From: Bacillota bacterium
GTDB taxonomy: Bacteria > Bacillota > Clostridia > Acetivibrionales > DSM-1351
Direction: 5' to 3'
NCBI GenBank assembly: GCA_023412275.1
Contig: JAEYNY010000199.1
Coordinates: forward strand, 3,290-67,289
DNA: 64,000 nt
Every line of letters starts with the position of its first letter. Position 1 is the first letter of the stretch. Shown piece by piece: positions 17,428 through 27,070 of this stretch. Below the pieces are notes generated by a model. It was not told where the DNA came from, made no database searches, and saw only the letters and a list, made by a program, of their open reading frames with translations. The translations under genes and the position numbers were made by a program.

Positions 17428-17456
17428 TTATATTTTGGACTTTATGTGCCATAATA
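17428..17456 (+). promoter_or_regulatory. SigG-type promoter of the SASP gene
   Basis: TTATA (17428-17432), 17 bases, then CATAATA (17450-17456), which fits the forespore SigG consensus GHATR-N17/18-CATWMTA except for one base. The SASP start codon is 23 bases further on, as expected for a late forespore gene. Confidence 0.65.
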
Positions 17457-17478
17457 ATCACTAAGGAGGTGATTTATT

Positions 17479-17673
17479 ATGGCTAACAACAGAAGTGGTG
17501 GAAGAAGCAGTGGAGCTTTTGACAACATGAAGTATGAAGTTGCAAGAGAAGTTGGTGTCAACTTAAAGGAAGGTTATAATGGTGATATCACTTCCAGAGA
17601 AGCAGGAAAGATCGGTGGTACTATAGTAAAAAAGGTTTTCTCTTCTTTTAGAGATCAAAACCCACAGGCTTAA
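17479..17673 (+). CDS. Alpha/beta-type small acid-soluble spore protein
   Basis: A 64-residue spore DNA-binding protein that coats and protects spore DNA from UV and chemicals. It has the two family blocks: MKYEVAREVGVNL, which includes the germination protease cleavage region, and TSREAGKIGGTIVKK. The residue after the usual cleavage point is arginine, where many family members have serine or asparagine. A very strong TAAGGAGGTGAT ribosome site and a SigG-type promoter precede it, and a perfect terminator follows 7 bases after the stop. It stands alone on the plus strand between uraA and the end of the dcw cluster. Confidence 0.95.
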   Translation: MANNRSGGRSSGAFDNMKYEVAREVGVNLKEGYNGDITSREAGKIGGTIVKKVFSSFRDQNPQA

Positions 17674-17680
17674 AGTAAGA

Positions 17681-17711
17681 AAAACAGCAGGAGTTTAACT
17701 CCTGCTGTTTT
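17681..17711. terminator. Bidirectional terminator between SASP gene and murG
   Basis: AAAACAGCAGGAGT and ACTCCTGCTGTTTT form a 14-bp stem with a 3-base loop and T-runs on both sides. It ends at the murG stop codon, so it closes both the SASP gene and the dcw operon. Confidence 0.95.
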
Positions 17712-18805
17712 TATATTATCTCCTTGATAAGGTGATATATTTTTTCAACTGAATCTGTTACACTATTTTTTGAAGCATTTTTTGACATCTTCCTTAATAC
17801 ATCTTTATTGGATATCAAACTGCAAATTTGTTTATACAGCAAATCAGCATTAAGTTCGCTTTCAAGTATTACCACTGCTCCGCCGTCTCTCTCCAGTGAC
17901 CTTGCATTATGCTCCTGATGGTTTGCCGTTACATAAGGTGACGGAATTAGGATTGATGGTATTCCCATCGCTTGAAGCTCACTAATTGTTATGGCTCCTG
18001 CTCTGCATATCATTAAATCGCTTGCTGTATAAACCTGGTCTACATTATATATGTAAGGTACAACTTTTACCATACTCTTGTACTTCTCATTAACTTTAAC
18101 AGTTGAGCTTATGTCGTCGTACTGAGCTTCTCCTGTTGCAAAAATCAAGTTAAATTCACCCTTGAAATAGTTGTTTAGCATATCAGCAATTGTTTCGTTG
18201 ATTTTCCTTGCTCCCCTGCTGCCTCCCATTGCAACTATCAAAGGTTTTCCCTCAACTATGCCCAAATCGGATATAACATTTCCTCTGTCGGATTTAAGAA
18301 GTTCCTCCCTTACTGGATTACCTGTGAGAACCAGCTTTTTCTTATTCTTAAAGTACTTTTCCGCATCTTTGAAGCTTATTGCTACATAGTTGACATATCT
18401 TTCAAGTAGTCTGTTGGTTACACCGGGAAAAGCATTTGATTCATGAATTAATGTGGGTATTCCTTTTTTTGCTGCCATATACAGCACAGGGCCACATACA
18501 TATCCTCCTGTACCAATTACAACATCCGGCTTAGTTCTTTTTATAAGTCTTGATGCCTGAAAGAAACTCTGTATCAGTTCCTTTATAGCAATTAGTGTGT
18601 CCAGTGAAAGTTTCCTTTTAAATCCCCTCACCGTAATTGTTTCCAATGGAAACCCTTCTCTTGGAACTAGTTTCGTTTCCAAGCCTTTTTTCGTTCCTAC
18701 AAATGCAATATCAGCATCTGTTTCCTTTTGCTTTATATACTTTGCAATCGCCAGTCCGGGATTTATATGTCCTCCCGTTCCTCCTCCTGCTATTAAAACC
18801 TTCAA
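17711..18805 (-). CDS. murG: UDP-GlcNAc:lipid I GlcNAc transferase MurG
   Basis: A 364-residue peripheral membrane GT28 enzyme that adds GlcNAc to lipid I, making lipid II on the inner face of the membrane. The loop GGGTGGHINPGLAIA is at residues 7-21, and GGSRGARKINE (second glycine-rich loop) near 194 and GAITISELQAMGIPSILIP near 270 mark the donor and acceptor sites. The start is TTG at 18805 behind GAGGTGAG. It is the last gene of the dcw cluster, 11 bases after ftsW, and ends inside the shared terminator. Confidence 0.97.
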   Translation of the reverse strand: MKVLIAGGGTGGHINPGLAIAKYIKQKETDADIAFVGTKKGLETKLVPREGFPLETITVRGFKRKLSLDTLIAIKELIQSFFQASRLIKRTKPDVVIGTGGYVCGPVLYMAAKKGIPTLIHESNAFPGVTNRLLERYVNYVAISFKDAEKYFKNKKKLVLTGNPVREELLKSDRGNVISDLGIVEGKPLIVAMGGSRGARKINETIADMLNNYFKGEFNLIFATGEAQYDDISSTVKVNEKYKSMVKVVPYIYNVDQVYTASDLMICRAGAITISELQAMGIPSILIPSPYVTANHQEHNARSLERDGGAVVILESELNADLLYKQICSLISNKDVLRKMSKNASKNSVTDSVEKIYHLIKEII

Positions 18806-18816
18806 ATGATCTCACC

Positions 18817-19929
18817 TCAGAATCGTTCATAATTTGAATATCTTGATATATTTAGCAGTATTCCAACTCCAAACATAAGAAATACCAGTGATGTTCCCCC
18901 ATAGCTAAAAAATGGAAGAGATATACCTGTCGGTGGTATGGAATTTGTTACAACTGCAACATTAAACAAAAATTGCAGGCCAATAAGGCAGGTTATACCT
19001 GTGGCCATAAGGCTTCCAAAGGTGTCAGGCGCATTCATGGCAACTTTAATGCCCCTCCAGATAAATATAAGAAACAAGAGCATTACCACAAGTGCACCTA
19101 TAAATCCAAGCTCCTCTGACAAAACTGCAAAAATATAGTCATTGTAAGGCTCAGGAATCCAAAGGTACTTCTGCATGCTTTGTCCCAATCCTCTTCCAAA
19201 GATTCCTCCTGAACCGATAGCCAGCAATGATTGAACCGTTTGCCAACCCTGATCCTTATAATAATTAAACGGATGGAGCCAGGCCAAAACTCTGTTAAAT
19301 CGATAAGGAGCGGCAAGGATAGCACCCACAACTCCGACTACAACCGGCGCAGCCATAACAACAAAATGTGATATCTTTGCCCCAGCACAGAAAAGTATTA
19401 TAAATGAAGTAATTACGATTATAAGAGTACCACTCAAATGAGGTTCTATAACAACCAATCCGGCAACAAACCCAACTAAGAGAAGATATGGTAACAGTCC
19501 CTTTATAAATGACTGCAAGACATCCTTTCTCTTGGACAGGCTGAAAGACAAAAACATAATTATTCCCAGCTTTGCCAGCTCAGAAGGCTGAATAGTTTTT
19601 GAACCGACTCCAAGCCACCGCTGTGCACCATTTTGCCTTTGGCCTACTCCTGGGATTAATACCAATATAAGTAAGCCTATGCTTACCATAAGAATTATAG
19701 GAGATATTTTGCCCCATTTACGATAGTCAAAATTCATGGTTCCAACCAAAACTGCAATACTCAATGCCATGTAAAGTAGCTGCGGCCTTAGTAACATAAA
19801 TGATTCACCAGTTTTTTGCGTAGAAAAATAATAACTGGAGCTGAATACCATTATGGTTCCCAATGAAAGTAACAAAATAACTGCTGCGAATATCCAAAAA
19901 TCAAAAGGCTTTGCGTTCTTGTTCCTCAT
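18817..19929 (-). CDS. ftsW: FtsW/SpoVE-type SEDS peptidoglycan polymerase
   Basis: A 370-residue polytopic membrane protein of the SEDS family with about ten helices, a lipid II glycosyltransferase for septal or spore-cortex wall. Family motifs include the helix segment QPSELAKLGIIMFLS near residue 117 and the C-terminal PPTGISLPFFSYGGTS. Its place after mraY and before murG, in a cluster with spoVD, means it could be called ftsW or spoVE; SpoVD and SpoVE work as a pair. A second SEDS protein lies at 28727-29848. The ATG has a GGAGG site. Confidence 0.93.
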   Translation of the reverse strand: MRNKNAKPFDFWIFAAVILLLSLGTIMVFSSSYYFSTQKTGESFMLLRPQLLYMALSIAVLVGTMNFDYRKWGKISPIILMVSIGLLILVLIPGVGQRQNGAQRWLGVGSKTIQPSELAKLGIIMFLSFSLSKRKDVLQSFIKGLLPYLLLVGFVAGLVVIEPHLSGTLIIVITSFIILFCAGAKISHFVVMAAPVVVGVVGAILAAPYRFNRVLAWLHPFNYYKDQGWQTVQSLLAIGSGGIFGRGLGQSMQKYLWIPEPYNDYIFAVLSEELGFIGALVVMLLFLIFIWRGIKVAMNAPDTFGSLMATGITCLIGLQFLFNVAVVTNSIPPTGISLPFFSYGGTSLVFLMFGVGILLNISRYSNYERF

Positions 19930-19998
19930 TTCATTCCTCCAGCCTTGTACCGTGTATATTTTGATTATATGTAAAAAGTATGTTATTAATTCCCATTA

Positions 19999-20982
19999 TC
20001 ATAATAAGTCTGAACCAATCACAATCAGTGAAGCAATTGCAAGCAGTACTGTCGCTATAATAAACACTGCTACAACCTTGGTTTCCTTCCACCCTTTTAG
20101 TTCAAAATGGTGGTGGATAGGTGCCATTTTAAAAATACGCTTTCCTGTTAGTTTAAAGGATGCAACCTGAAGAATTACCGAAAGTGCTTCAATCAGATAT
20201 ATGCCTCCTACAAGAAATAATATCAGAGGCATACGCATCATAACCGCTATTGATGTCAATGCTCCTCCCAACGCAAGGCTTCCGGTATCACCCATAAACA
20301 CCTTTGCAGGATGAATGTTAAACGCCAGAAAACCAAGACAACCTCCTGCAATGGCAGCAGAAAATACTTTTATGTACCCCCATTCACCATTTGTAAGTGA
20401 AACAATTGTAAAAAATATGGCTACAACAAGTGTAACTCCCGAACAAAGTCCGTCCAACCCATCCGTTATGTTTACAGCATTAGAAAAGAAATACATAAAT
20501 AATACTATGAATATAAAGTAAATCCAAGGTTGTATTATTATATTTGTAAACGGAATTACAATTGAGCTTCCGGCTTCAGTATACCTCATGACATAAAAGG
20601 CAAAGGAAACACATACAATCAATTGAAAGAAAGTTTTCTGACCTGCAAAAAGTCCATCCTTTCTCTTTTTTACAACCTTTATAAAATCGTCAATAAATCC
20701 AACTGCAGCAAATCCCAATGTTGACATCAGTACAGGCATTATCTGGGGATAGCTTTGATAAAAGTATATTGATGTAAGTGTTAACGGGACAATAAAAATA
20801 AGCCCCCCAATAGTCGGCGTCCCCATTTTTTTTAAATGAGTCTGCGGGCCGTCGTCTCTAACTGTCTGGCCGAATTTTAACCTCCTAAGAAACGGAATTA
20901 ATATCGGGCCCGCAATCAGTGCAAGCACAAATGCTGCCGCAAACGCTATTATATGTTCAGATGTCAAAGAAAAAGTAAACAA
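19999..20982 (-). CDS. mraY: Phospho-N-acetylmuramoyl-pentapeptide transferase MraY
   Basis: A 327-residue membrane enzyme with about ten helices that joins phospho-MurNAc-pentapeptide to undecaprenyl phosphate, making lipid I. The catalytic motifs are present: the DD pair in GFIDDFIKVVKKRKDG near residue 93, NITDGLDGL near 170, and HHHFELKGW near 290. The start is TTG at 20982 with AGGGGGA upstream. It follows murF directly. In many genomes murD comes next; here the next gene, after 69 bases, is ftsW. Confidence 0.97.
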   Translation of the reverse strand: MFTFSLTSEHIIAFAAAFVLALIAGPILIPFLRRLKFGQTVRDDGPQTHLKKMGTPTIGGLIFIVPLTLTSIYFYQSYPQIMPVLMSTLGFAAVGFIDDFIKVVKKRKDGLFAGQKTFFQLIVCVSFAFYVMRYTEAGSSIVIPFTNIIIQPWIYFIFIVLFMYFFSNAVNITDGLDGLCSGVTLVVAIFFTIVSLTNGEWGYIKVFSAAIAGGCLGFLAFNIHPAKVFMGDTGSLALGGALTSIAVMMRMPLILFLVGGIYLIEALSVILQVASFKLTGKRIFKMAPIHHHFELKGWKETKVVAVFIIATVLLAIASLIVIGSDLL

Positions 20983-21013
20983 AACAATTTCCCCCTGTTT
21001 ATTTATATGGAAA

Positions 21014-22393
21014 TCACTCTGACTTCATTATTCCGTCAGCGATTTCTTCCATTTTCATTCCTCTTGAGCCTTTAATCAATATGTAATCTCCTGGCATTAC
21101 TATTCCAAGAATATATTTAAGTGCTTCCTTGTTGTTTTCAAAATGACGCAATTTTATCTCACTGTTGCCGGAGTCAGCCACTGCCTGAGATATCATACCT
21201 GAATCCTGTCCTACGGTAACCAGATAGTTAATCCTCTTGTTCTTTATAAAATCCCCCACTGAGTAGTGCAAATCCTTTGACATATCCCCCATTTCAAACA
21301 TATCTCCCAAAACAGCAATACTTCGTGAACCTGAAGAAATTTCTTCAAGAACATTGATTGCTGCCTGCATTGATTGAGGACTTGCATTGTAGGCATCATT
21401 TATAATTTTTATGCCGTTGTGGTTTATTATGCTTTGTCTCATATTTCCCGGACTGAACTGTTTAATTCCATCAAGTATTATTTCCATTGGAATCTTCATT
21501 TCAATTCCAGTTGCAATAGCAGCCAATGCATTATATACATTATGTATGCCTGGAACAGGAATTTCAACATTATACCTGGAACCGTTTACTGTTATTTCAA
21601 AGCTAGTTCCCTGTTCTCCCATGGTTTGATAGTTTAAGGCTGAGTAATCGCTGCCACCGTTCATTCCATAAAACACAGTCCTAAAAGGAAGCTTTCCTTT
21701 CAAAGGCTTAAGTAGCGGGTCATCCCCGTTCAATACTACTAATCCGTCCTCATCTAAGCCCTCAAGAATTTCCAGCTTTGCCTTTAAAATTCCCTCCTGT
21801 GAGCCCAACTTCTCAATATGTGAAACACCTATGTTTGTTATTATTGCAATACGAGGTCTGGCAATAGCAGTAAGCCGGCTGATTTCGCCAAAACCGCTCA
21901 TTCCCATCTCTATTACAGCTGTTTCGTGGCTGTTATCAATATTCAAAACAGTCAACGGAAGGCCTATTTCATTATTGAAATTACCCTGAGTCTTTAAAAC
22001 ACAATACTTTTGAGACAGCACACATGATACCATATCTTTTGTACTGGTTTTACCCACGCTTCCTGTTATTCCTACCACAGGTATATCAAATTTTTTGCGA
22101 TGCCATGCAGCCAAATCCCGTAAAGCCTTGGCGGTATCATCCACTAAAACCGCAGTGCAGCCTGCAACAGGCGGTATTTGTTTCGAAGTCAGACAAACTG
22201 ACGCACCAGCCTTGAAGCACTGCTCAATATAATCGTGACCATCAAATTTTTCTCCAATTAGCGGGATAAACAAACTATCCTTGGTAACCTTTCTGGAGTC
22301 AGTGGTTACACCGTAAAAAGTCATGTCCGGCTCTCCCCAAAGTAGCTTACCTCCTACGGCCTCAACCAACTCTGAACAGTTAAAAGAAATCAT
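21014..22393 (-). CDS. murF: UDP-MurNAc-tripeptide:D-Ala-D-Ala ligase MurF
   Basis: A 459-residue cytosolic Mur ligase that adds the D-Ala-D-Ala dipeptide, completing the UDP-MurNAc-pentapeptide. The three domains are visible: a UDP-binding N-domain, the ATP-binding central domain with GITGSVGKTSTKDM near residue 110, and a C-domain. Conserved DAYNASPQSM near residue 331 is typical of MurF. GGAGATAG precedes the ATG, which begins four bases after the murE stop, so the two are translationally linked. Confidence 0.96.
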   Translation of the reverse strand: MISFNCSELVEAVGGKLLWGEPDMTFYGVTTDSRKVTKDSLFIPLIGEKFDGHDYIEQCFKAGASVCLTSKQIPPVAGCTAVLVDDTAKALRDLAAWHRKKFDIPVVGITGSVGKTSTKDMVSCVLSQKYCVLKTQGNFNNEIGLPLTVLNIDNSHETAVIEMGMSGFGEISRLTAIARPRIAIITNIGVSHIEKLGSQEGILKAKLEILEGLDEDGLVVLNGDDPLLKPLKGKLPFRTVFYGMNGGSDYSALNYQTMGEQGTSFEITVNGSRYNVEIPVPGIHNVYNALAAIATGIEMKIPMEIILDGIKQFSPGNMRQSIINHNGIKIINDAYNASPQSMQAAINVLEEISSGSRSIAVLGDMFEMGDMSKDLHYSVGDFIKNKRINYLVTVGQDSGMISQAVADSGNSEIKLRHFENNKEALKYILGIVMPGDYILIKGSRGMKMEEIADGIMKSE

Positions 22394-22397
22394 GCTA

Positions 22398-23858
22398 CTA
22401 TCTCCTTCCGAGTTCTACCAGCAGCTCGTTTACTACCTCACGTTCATCAAAGTGTATTGTTTTTTCGGCAAATTGCTGATAGGTCTCATGTCCCTTGCCT
22501 GCCAAAATAATTATATCTCCATCCTGAGCATTTTCAAGAGCAAATTTTATTGCCTGCCTTCTATCGGTTATTTTAATATATTTTCCATTCGTATTTTTAA
22601 TGCCTGCCTCAATGTCTTCAATTATTTGTTCGGGGTTTTCAGTTCTGGGATTATCAGAAGTTATAATTGTAAAGTCAGCTATATTTCCTGAAATTTCACC
22701 CATTGCAGGTCTCTTTCCCTTATCTCTGTCTCCTCCGCAACCAAAAAGACTGACTACCCTTCCATGTGCAAACTCTTTTACTGTTTTAAGCACTTGTTCA
22801 AGGCTGTCAGGAGTATGTGCGTAATCTATGAGAACAGAATAATTACCAGCAGTTTTTACAGATTCCATTCTGCCCGGAACCGTAACCTTTGTAAGTCCTT
22901 TTTTTACATGCTCCAATGTAACACCCGGTATCAAGCAACAGGAACCAATGGCCGCCAGCGCATTATATATATTGAATTCACCCTGAAGATCGGTTTCAAT
23001 TTCAATACTGCCCCATGGAGAATTAAGTTTAAAGTATGTGTGTCCTGTTTTCTTAATAATATCAGAAGCCCATATATCTGCCTTATCGCTCAAGCCGTAT
23101 GTTATCACTTTACATTCAGCCAGTTCTGCCATTTTTCTGCCATGTTCGCTGTCTATATTAATAACCGCTTTACGGCACATTTTAAACAGCTTTGCTTTTG
23201 CATTGAAATATTCTTCAAGTGTTGCATGTTCCTTTGGTCCGATATGATCTCTTGAAAAATTTGTAAACACTCCGATATCAAAATCACATTTTGCTACCCT
23301 GTGAAGTTCCAACCCCTGAGAAGATACCTCCATTACAGCACTGTCAACCTTTTTTTCAACCATATCATTGAAAAGGCTCTGTAAATCATATGATTCCGGA
23401 GTTGTTCTAGAGGTATACAGCACCTGATTTCCTATGAGATTGGCAACGGTGCCTATAAGGCCCATATTATGCCCTGCGGCCTCAAGAATAGATTTAACCA
23501 TATAAGTAGTTGTAGTTTTACCTTTTGTACCTGTAATGCCTATAAGGTTCAATTTTGAAGACGGATGGTCAAAAAACGCATCGCATACTGCCGCAAGTCC
23601 GAACCTTGTATCATCTGTTTCAACTGTTGTAATTCCTTCAGGTACATCTACATGCTTCTGAACGAGAAATGCCTTAGTTCCGTTTTGTATAGCATCATTT
23701 ATGTACTTGTGTCCATCAACCACAGTTCCTTCAATACAAACAAAAAGACTGCCTTGTTTTGTTTTTCTGGAATCATATGCAATATTGTCAATTTCCACAT
23801 CAAGACTTCCATTAATTTCTTTGATATTCAAATCCCTTACAAGCTCTTTTAGTTGCAA
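22398..23858 (-). CDS. murE: UDP-MurNAc-dipeptide:meso-DAP ligase MurE
   Basis: A 486-residue Mur ligase that adds the third residue of the stem peptide. The ATP loop GITGTKGKTTTTYMV is near residue 108. The motif DNPR near residue 400 indicates meso-diaminopimelate, not lysine, as the amino acid added. The start is taken as TTG at 23858, since GGAGGTG stands 6 bases before it; an in-frame ATG 30 bases upstream lies before the ribosome site. It is the gene after spoVD in the dcw cluster. Confidence 0.96.
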   Translation of the reverse strand: MQLKELVRDLNIKEINGSLDVEIDNIAYDSRKTKQGSLFVCIEGTVVDGHKYINDAIQNGTKAFLVQKHVDVPEGITTVETDDTRFGLAAVCDAFFDHPSSKLNLIGITGTKGKTTTTYMVKSILEAAGHNMGLIGTVANLIGNQVLYTSRTTPESYDLQSLFNDMVEKKVDSAVMEVSSQGLELHRVAKCDFDIGVFTNFSRDHIGPKEHATLEEYFNAKAKLFKMCRKAVINIDSEHGRKMAELAECKVITYGLSDKADIWASDIIKKTGHTYFKLNSPWGSIEIETDLQGEFNIYNALAAIGSCCLIPGVTLEHVKKGLTKVTVPGRMESVKTAGNYSVLIDYAHTPDSLEQVLKTVKEFAHGRVVSLFGCGGDRDKGKRPAMGEISGNIADFTIITSDNPRTENPEQIIEDIEAGIKNTNGKYIKITDRRQAIKFALENAQDGDIIILAGKGHETYQQFAEKTIHFDEREVVNELLVELGRR

Positions 23859-23927
23859 GTAAAACACCTCCAAATATTTGAATTCCATACATTTCTATAA
23901 GTATTGCCCTGTTTTTTTACCACTAAA

Positions 23928-26132
23928 CTAATCCGAAACTACATTCCTGAATATAACTTCGATAACAGCACCTTTTTTGACGTTTGTTCCGGCATCTATG
24001 TTCTGACTGACCGCTGTTCCGGTACCGTTCACCCGAATATTAAGTCCAAGTCTCTTAAAAGCTTGTGTCGCATCGTAGACTGACTTGTTCTTAACGTCAG
24101 GAACCTTAACCATTGCCTCCTCTTGTGGCTTATATGTATAGAGTATGACAATGGATTTTTCGTGGAGCAATGCACCGGATTTAGGTGTCTGATCCTGTAC
24201 AATTGCCTTTTTATCAGTGTCGCTTCCTTCTATTTTATACTCTAGTTTACTTTGTTTCAACAGTTTAACTGCCTCTTCTACTGTCTTACCCTTTACATTC
24301 GGAACCTGTACTTCCTGAAGCAGCTGCTTTTTGTCTTCTTCGGTAAATTCCTTTTCAACTCCCTTGTAACTTAATATATCGTCAATGAGCTTTCCTACGA
24401 CAGGAGCAACCAGCATACCTCCTCCGGGATTGTACATATCAGGATAATCCAGTACAACCAGCACACATAAGCTTGGGTTGTCAGTAGGAGCAATTGCTGA
24501 AAATGAAACTATGTATCTCTTATTTTTTCCTACAATATTAAGTTTTTGAAGTTTTGGGTCAACTATAGTTTCCGACGTACCTGTCTTACCTCCGATTTTG
24601 TAGCCCGGTATCCTTGCATTTTTACCTGTACCTACATCTACAACGCCCTGGAGTATGGATTTTAATGTATCAGAGGTTTGTCTGGATATTACTTTTCTTA
24701 CAACGTTAGGCTCGAATTTCTTTATTACACTGCCTGTTTCGTCTACTACCTCTTTAACGACATGAGGTGTTATCAAATCCCCTCCGTTTGCAATTGCACC
24801 ATATGCCTGTATTAACTGTATGGGTGAAATCTGGAAACGCTGTCCGAAGGAAGCTGTTGCCATGTTTATCTCTGTAGGATTTGTAAACATTATACTACGT
24901 GCTTCGCCAGGCAAATCAATTCCTGTCTTATCATAAAAACCAAATGCTTTTACATATTTAAAAAACAGTGGTACTCCCAGTTTTTGGGAAAGACGTACGA
25001 AAACAGGGTTACAGGAGTTATAAACACCTTCTCTGAAAGTTTCATGTAAGTGGGCATTTGGTTTCCAACAATTTATGTTCCATCCTCCCACTTTAACAGT
25101 GGCATCAGTAACCTGTGTATCAGGAGTAATAGCCCCCTCCTCCAGACCTGCCGCTGCTGTAACCGGCTTGAAAGTGGAACCCGGTTCGTATGTATCAACA
25201 ACTGCTTTATTTCTCCAAACTGTCTGTTGGAGATACTCTACATCTTCCTTGCTTTTTCCTGTCCAGGTTTGAGGGTCCTTTCCCTTTGGAACTCCTCTGG
25301 GATTATTCAAATCAAAATCCGGCTTTGATGCTAAAGCAAGTATTTCACCATTTCTTGGATCCATTACTATTGCAGTGGCTCCGTTTAATACATTATTATC
25401 TGAAATTGCCTTTTCCAGAGCCTTCTCTGCAAAATACTGAATTGTTTCATCTATTGTGAGAATAACATCATTTCCGTCCTGAGGCTGTATAAATTTTTCA
25501 TCACTCATACTTAATGCCATTCCACTTGCATCTGTTTCACTGAGAATTTTACCCGGCACGCCTTTTAAATACTTTTCCATCATCCTTTCAACACCATCAA
25601 GCCCGTCATTATCTATATTGGTAAAGCCGACGACGTGAGCGGCAAGATTTCTGTTGGGATAAAATCTTTTAGTATCCTCATCAATGTAAATGCCGGAAAT
25701 TTTGTTTTCTTTCTTCCATTCACGTACCTTATTTCCTATTTCCTTATCTATTTTTTGCTTAATAAGTTCGTATTGATTGTTCTTAGTAAGCTTCTTTTTA
25801 ACTGTCTCCTTGTCCATGTCAAGTATCGCTGCAAGTTCACCGGAAATCTTGTCTAAATCTAGTTTTTGTTTTCCTATCTCCTGAGGACTTGCACTGACAG
25901 TGTCTACCGAACCACTCACTGCAAGAGGTTTCATATTACGGTCGTATATAGTGCCCCTTTTCGCACTTATAGTACGGTTCTTCGTCTGTTGATTATATGC
26001 AAATTCCTGATATTCTTTTCCGCTATATATTTGAATCCAGGCAATCCTTAACACCAGCATAAGCGTTAGTAATGTAAAAGCACCAAGTATAAACAAAAGT
26101 CGTTTCTTAATCTTCAAATTTACTCCAGCCAA
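23928..26132 (-). CDS. spoVD: Class B penicillin-binding protein with PASTA domains (SpoVD/FtsI type)
   Basis: A 734-residue transpeptidase anchored by one N-terminal helix (about 10-30). A pedestal domain is followed by the transpeptidase with STFKP near residue 321, SCN near 377 and KTG near 516. Two PASTA domains (about 603-670 and 672-733) close the protein, which is the SpoVD/PBP2x pattern. It cross-links septal or cortex peptidoglycan with its SEDS partner. Start is TTG at 26132 behind GGGGGAG. A 255-base spacer separates it from ftsL, so it may have its own promoter. Whether it serves division, cortex synthesis or both is not decidable here. Confidence 0.93.
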   Translation of the reverse strand: MAGVNLKIKKRLLFILGAFTLLTLMLVLRIAWIQIYSGKEYQEFAYNQQTKNRTISAKRGTIYDRNMKPLAVSGSVDTVSASPQEIGKQKLDLDKISGELAAILDMDKETVKKKLTKNNQYELIKQKIDKEIGNKVREWKKENKISGIYIDEDTKRFYPNRNLAAHVVGFTNIDNDGLDGVERMMEKYLKGVPGKILSETDASGMALSMSDEKFIQPQDGNDVILTIDETIQYFAEKALEKAISDNNVLNGATAIVMDPRNGEILALASKPDFDLNNPRGVPKGKDPQTWTGKSKEDVEYLQQTVWRNKAVVDTYEPGSTFKPVTAAAGLEEGAITPDTQVTDATVKVGGWNINCWKPNAHLHETFREGVYNSCNPVFVRLSQKLGVPLFFKYVKAFGFYDKTGIDLPGEARSIMFTNPTEINMATASFGQRFQISPIQLIQAYGAIANGGDLITPHVVKEVVDETGSVIKKFEPNVVRKVISRQTSDTLKSILQGVVDVGTGKNARIPGYKIGGKTGTSETIVDPKLQKLNIVGKNKRYIVSFSAIAPTDNPSLCVLVVLDYPDMYNPGGGMLVAPVVGKLIDDILSYKGVEKEFTEEDKKQLLQEVQVPNVKGKTVEEAVKLLKQSKLEYKIEGSDTDKKAIVQDQTPKSGALLHEKSIVILYTYKPQEEAMVKVPDVKNKSVYDATQAFKRLGLNIRVNGTGTAVSQNIDAGTNVKKGAVIEVIFRNVVSD

Positions 26133-26404
26133 AGTATTCTCCCCCTTGTTGTCTATTTAAGTAAAATGTCCCGTTTACTAATTAATATTGTATATTAATA
26201 AAATATATTATTAAATTTAAAATAAATTGTCCAAAAATAAAAACTATAGACTTAATATAATGATATATTAAAAAATCTATAGCTGCTTATTCATAATTAA
26301 TTATATTCATTTTTAGCCCCCCATGAGTATCCAAATTTATTTGTTGTCGGATATATAATATATTATCATGGTCTGTTATTTTGAATCAACCAAGGTGATA
26401 AGGC
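26133..26404. other. AT-rich spacer inside the dcw cluster with nested palindrome
   Basis: A 272-base gap between ftsL and spoVD, unusually long for this operon. It contains CTATAGA...TCTATAG (26244-26250 and 26276-26282) enclosing TTAATATA-ATGA-TATATTAA (26252-26271), a cruciform-like nested inverted repeat. TATACAAT on the minus strand (26187-26194) resembles a SigE -10 box, but I see no good -35 box. No gene is visible. Confidence 0.45.
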
Positions 26405-26887
26405 TTAATAAATCATATTTAAAAACTTGCTAACACTTTTATGTATACCATTGAACAATACCGTTAGTTTTGATTGTTCCTTGTTTGCTGTAATTGTAAC
26501 ATCCTTTTTGGGTACACTTACATATACAATCTGTGATTTGTCAGGCTTATGCATGTCTAGCTTTGTTTCTGCAATTTGCCTTATATTCTTTAAATCCATG
26601 GCATTCTGTATATCAATAAGCAACAATTGATTTTCATTCTGTAGCTTGGTGTACTCGCTTTTCATTATATTACTTTCATAATTCAACTGGCTAATTTGTG
26701 CATATCTGAACATAACTACAATGAACATTGCAAAAACAAGAAAAATACTTAAGATGATTCTTACTTTTACTCTTTTGTTGTCTCTTGCTGTCTTTTTTGA
26801 CTTGAGTATGGCATTGTCTTCATATGGATCATATTTTATTTTTTCCGCTAAGGAACCGTGTACATAATCATTTTTGGTCTCTGCCAC
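26405..26887 (-). CDS. ftsL: FtsL/DivIC-like division protein
   Basis: A 160-residue bitopic membrane protein: a basic cytoplasmic N-terminus of about 40 residues, one membrane helix (about 43-64), then a short coiled coil (YESNIMKSEYTKLQNENQLLL). Position between rsmH and spoVD and this topology identify it as the FtsL-type divisome component, which bridges DivIC/DivIB and the septal synthase. Sequence conservation in the family is low. The start is GTG at 26887 (MAETKND) with AGGGGTG 6 bases upstream; a TTG 18 bases earlier would overlap that site. Confidence 0.82.
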   Translation of the reverse strand: MAETKNDYVHGSLAEKIKYDPYEDNAILKSKKTARDNKRVKVRIILSIFLVFAMFIVVMFRYAQISQLNYESNIMKSEYTKLQNENQLLLIDIQNAMDLKNIRQIAETKLDMHKPDKSQIVYVSVPKKDVTITANKEQSKLTVLFNGIHKSVSKFLNMIY

Positions 26888-26919
26888 TTTAAACACCCCT
26901 GTCAATAATAAAGATAATT

Positions 26920-26947
26920 GGGGAATCAGCCATTAAAACTGATCCCC
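26920..26947 (-). other. Hairpin between rsmH and ftsL
   Basis: GGGGATCAG and CTGATTCCCC pair with one bulged base. On the minus strand the following bases are not a clean T-run, so it may be an mRNA processing or attenuation hairpin rather than a full terminator. It ends about 30 bases before the ftsL start. Confidence 0.45.
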
Positions 26948-27070
26948 GTTTTCATTTTTAGAAGTTTTAGCTTTTGTTTTCCCAAACTTTGTCACTTGTA
27001 TCTGAATTATTTCTTCATATGTTGATATATCATGGTTTTTTCATTTGTTACATAATTTTTAGGTTGTATA

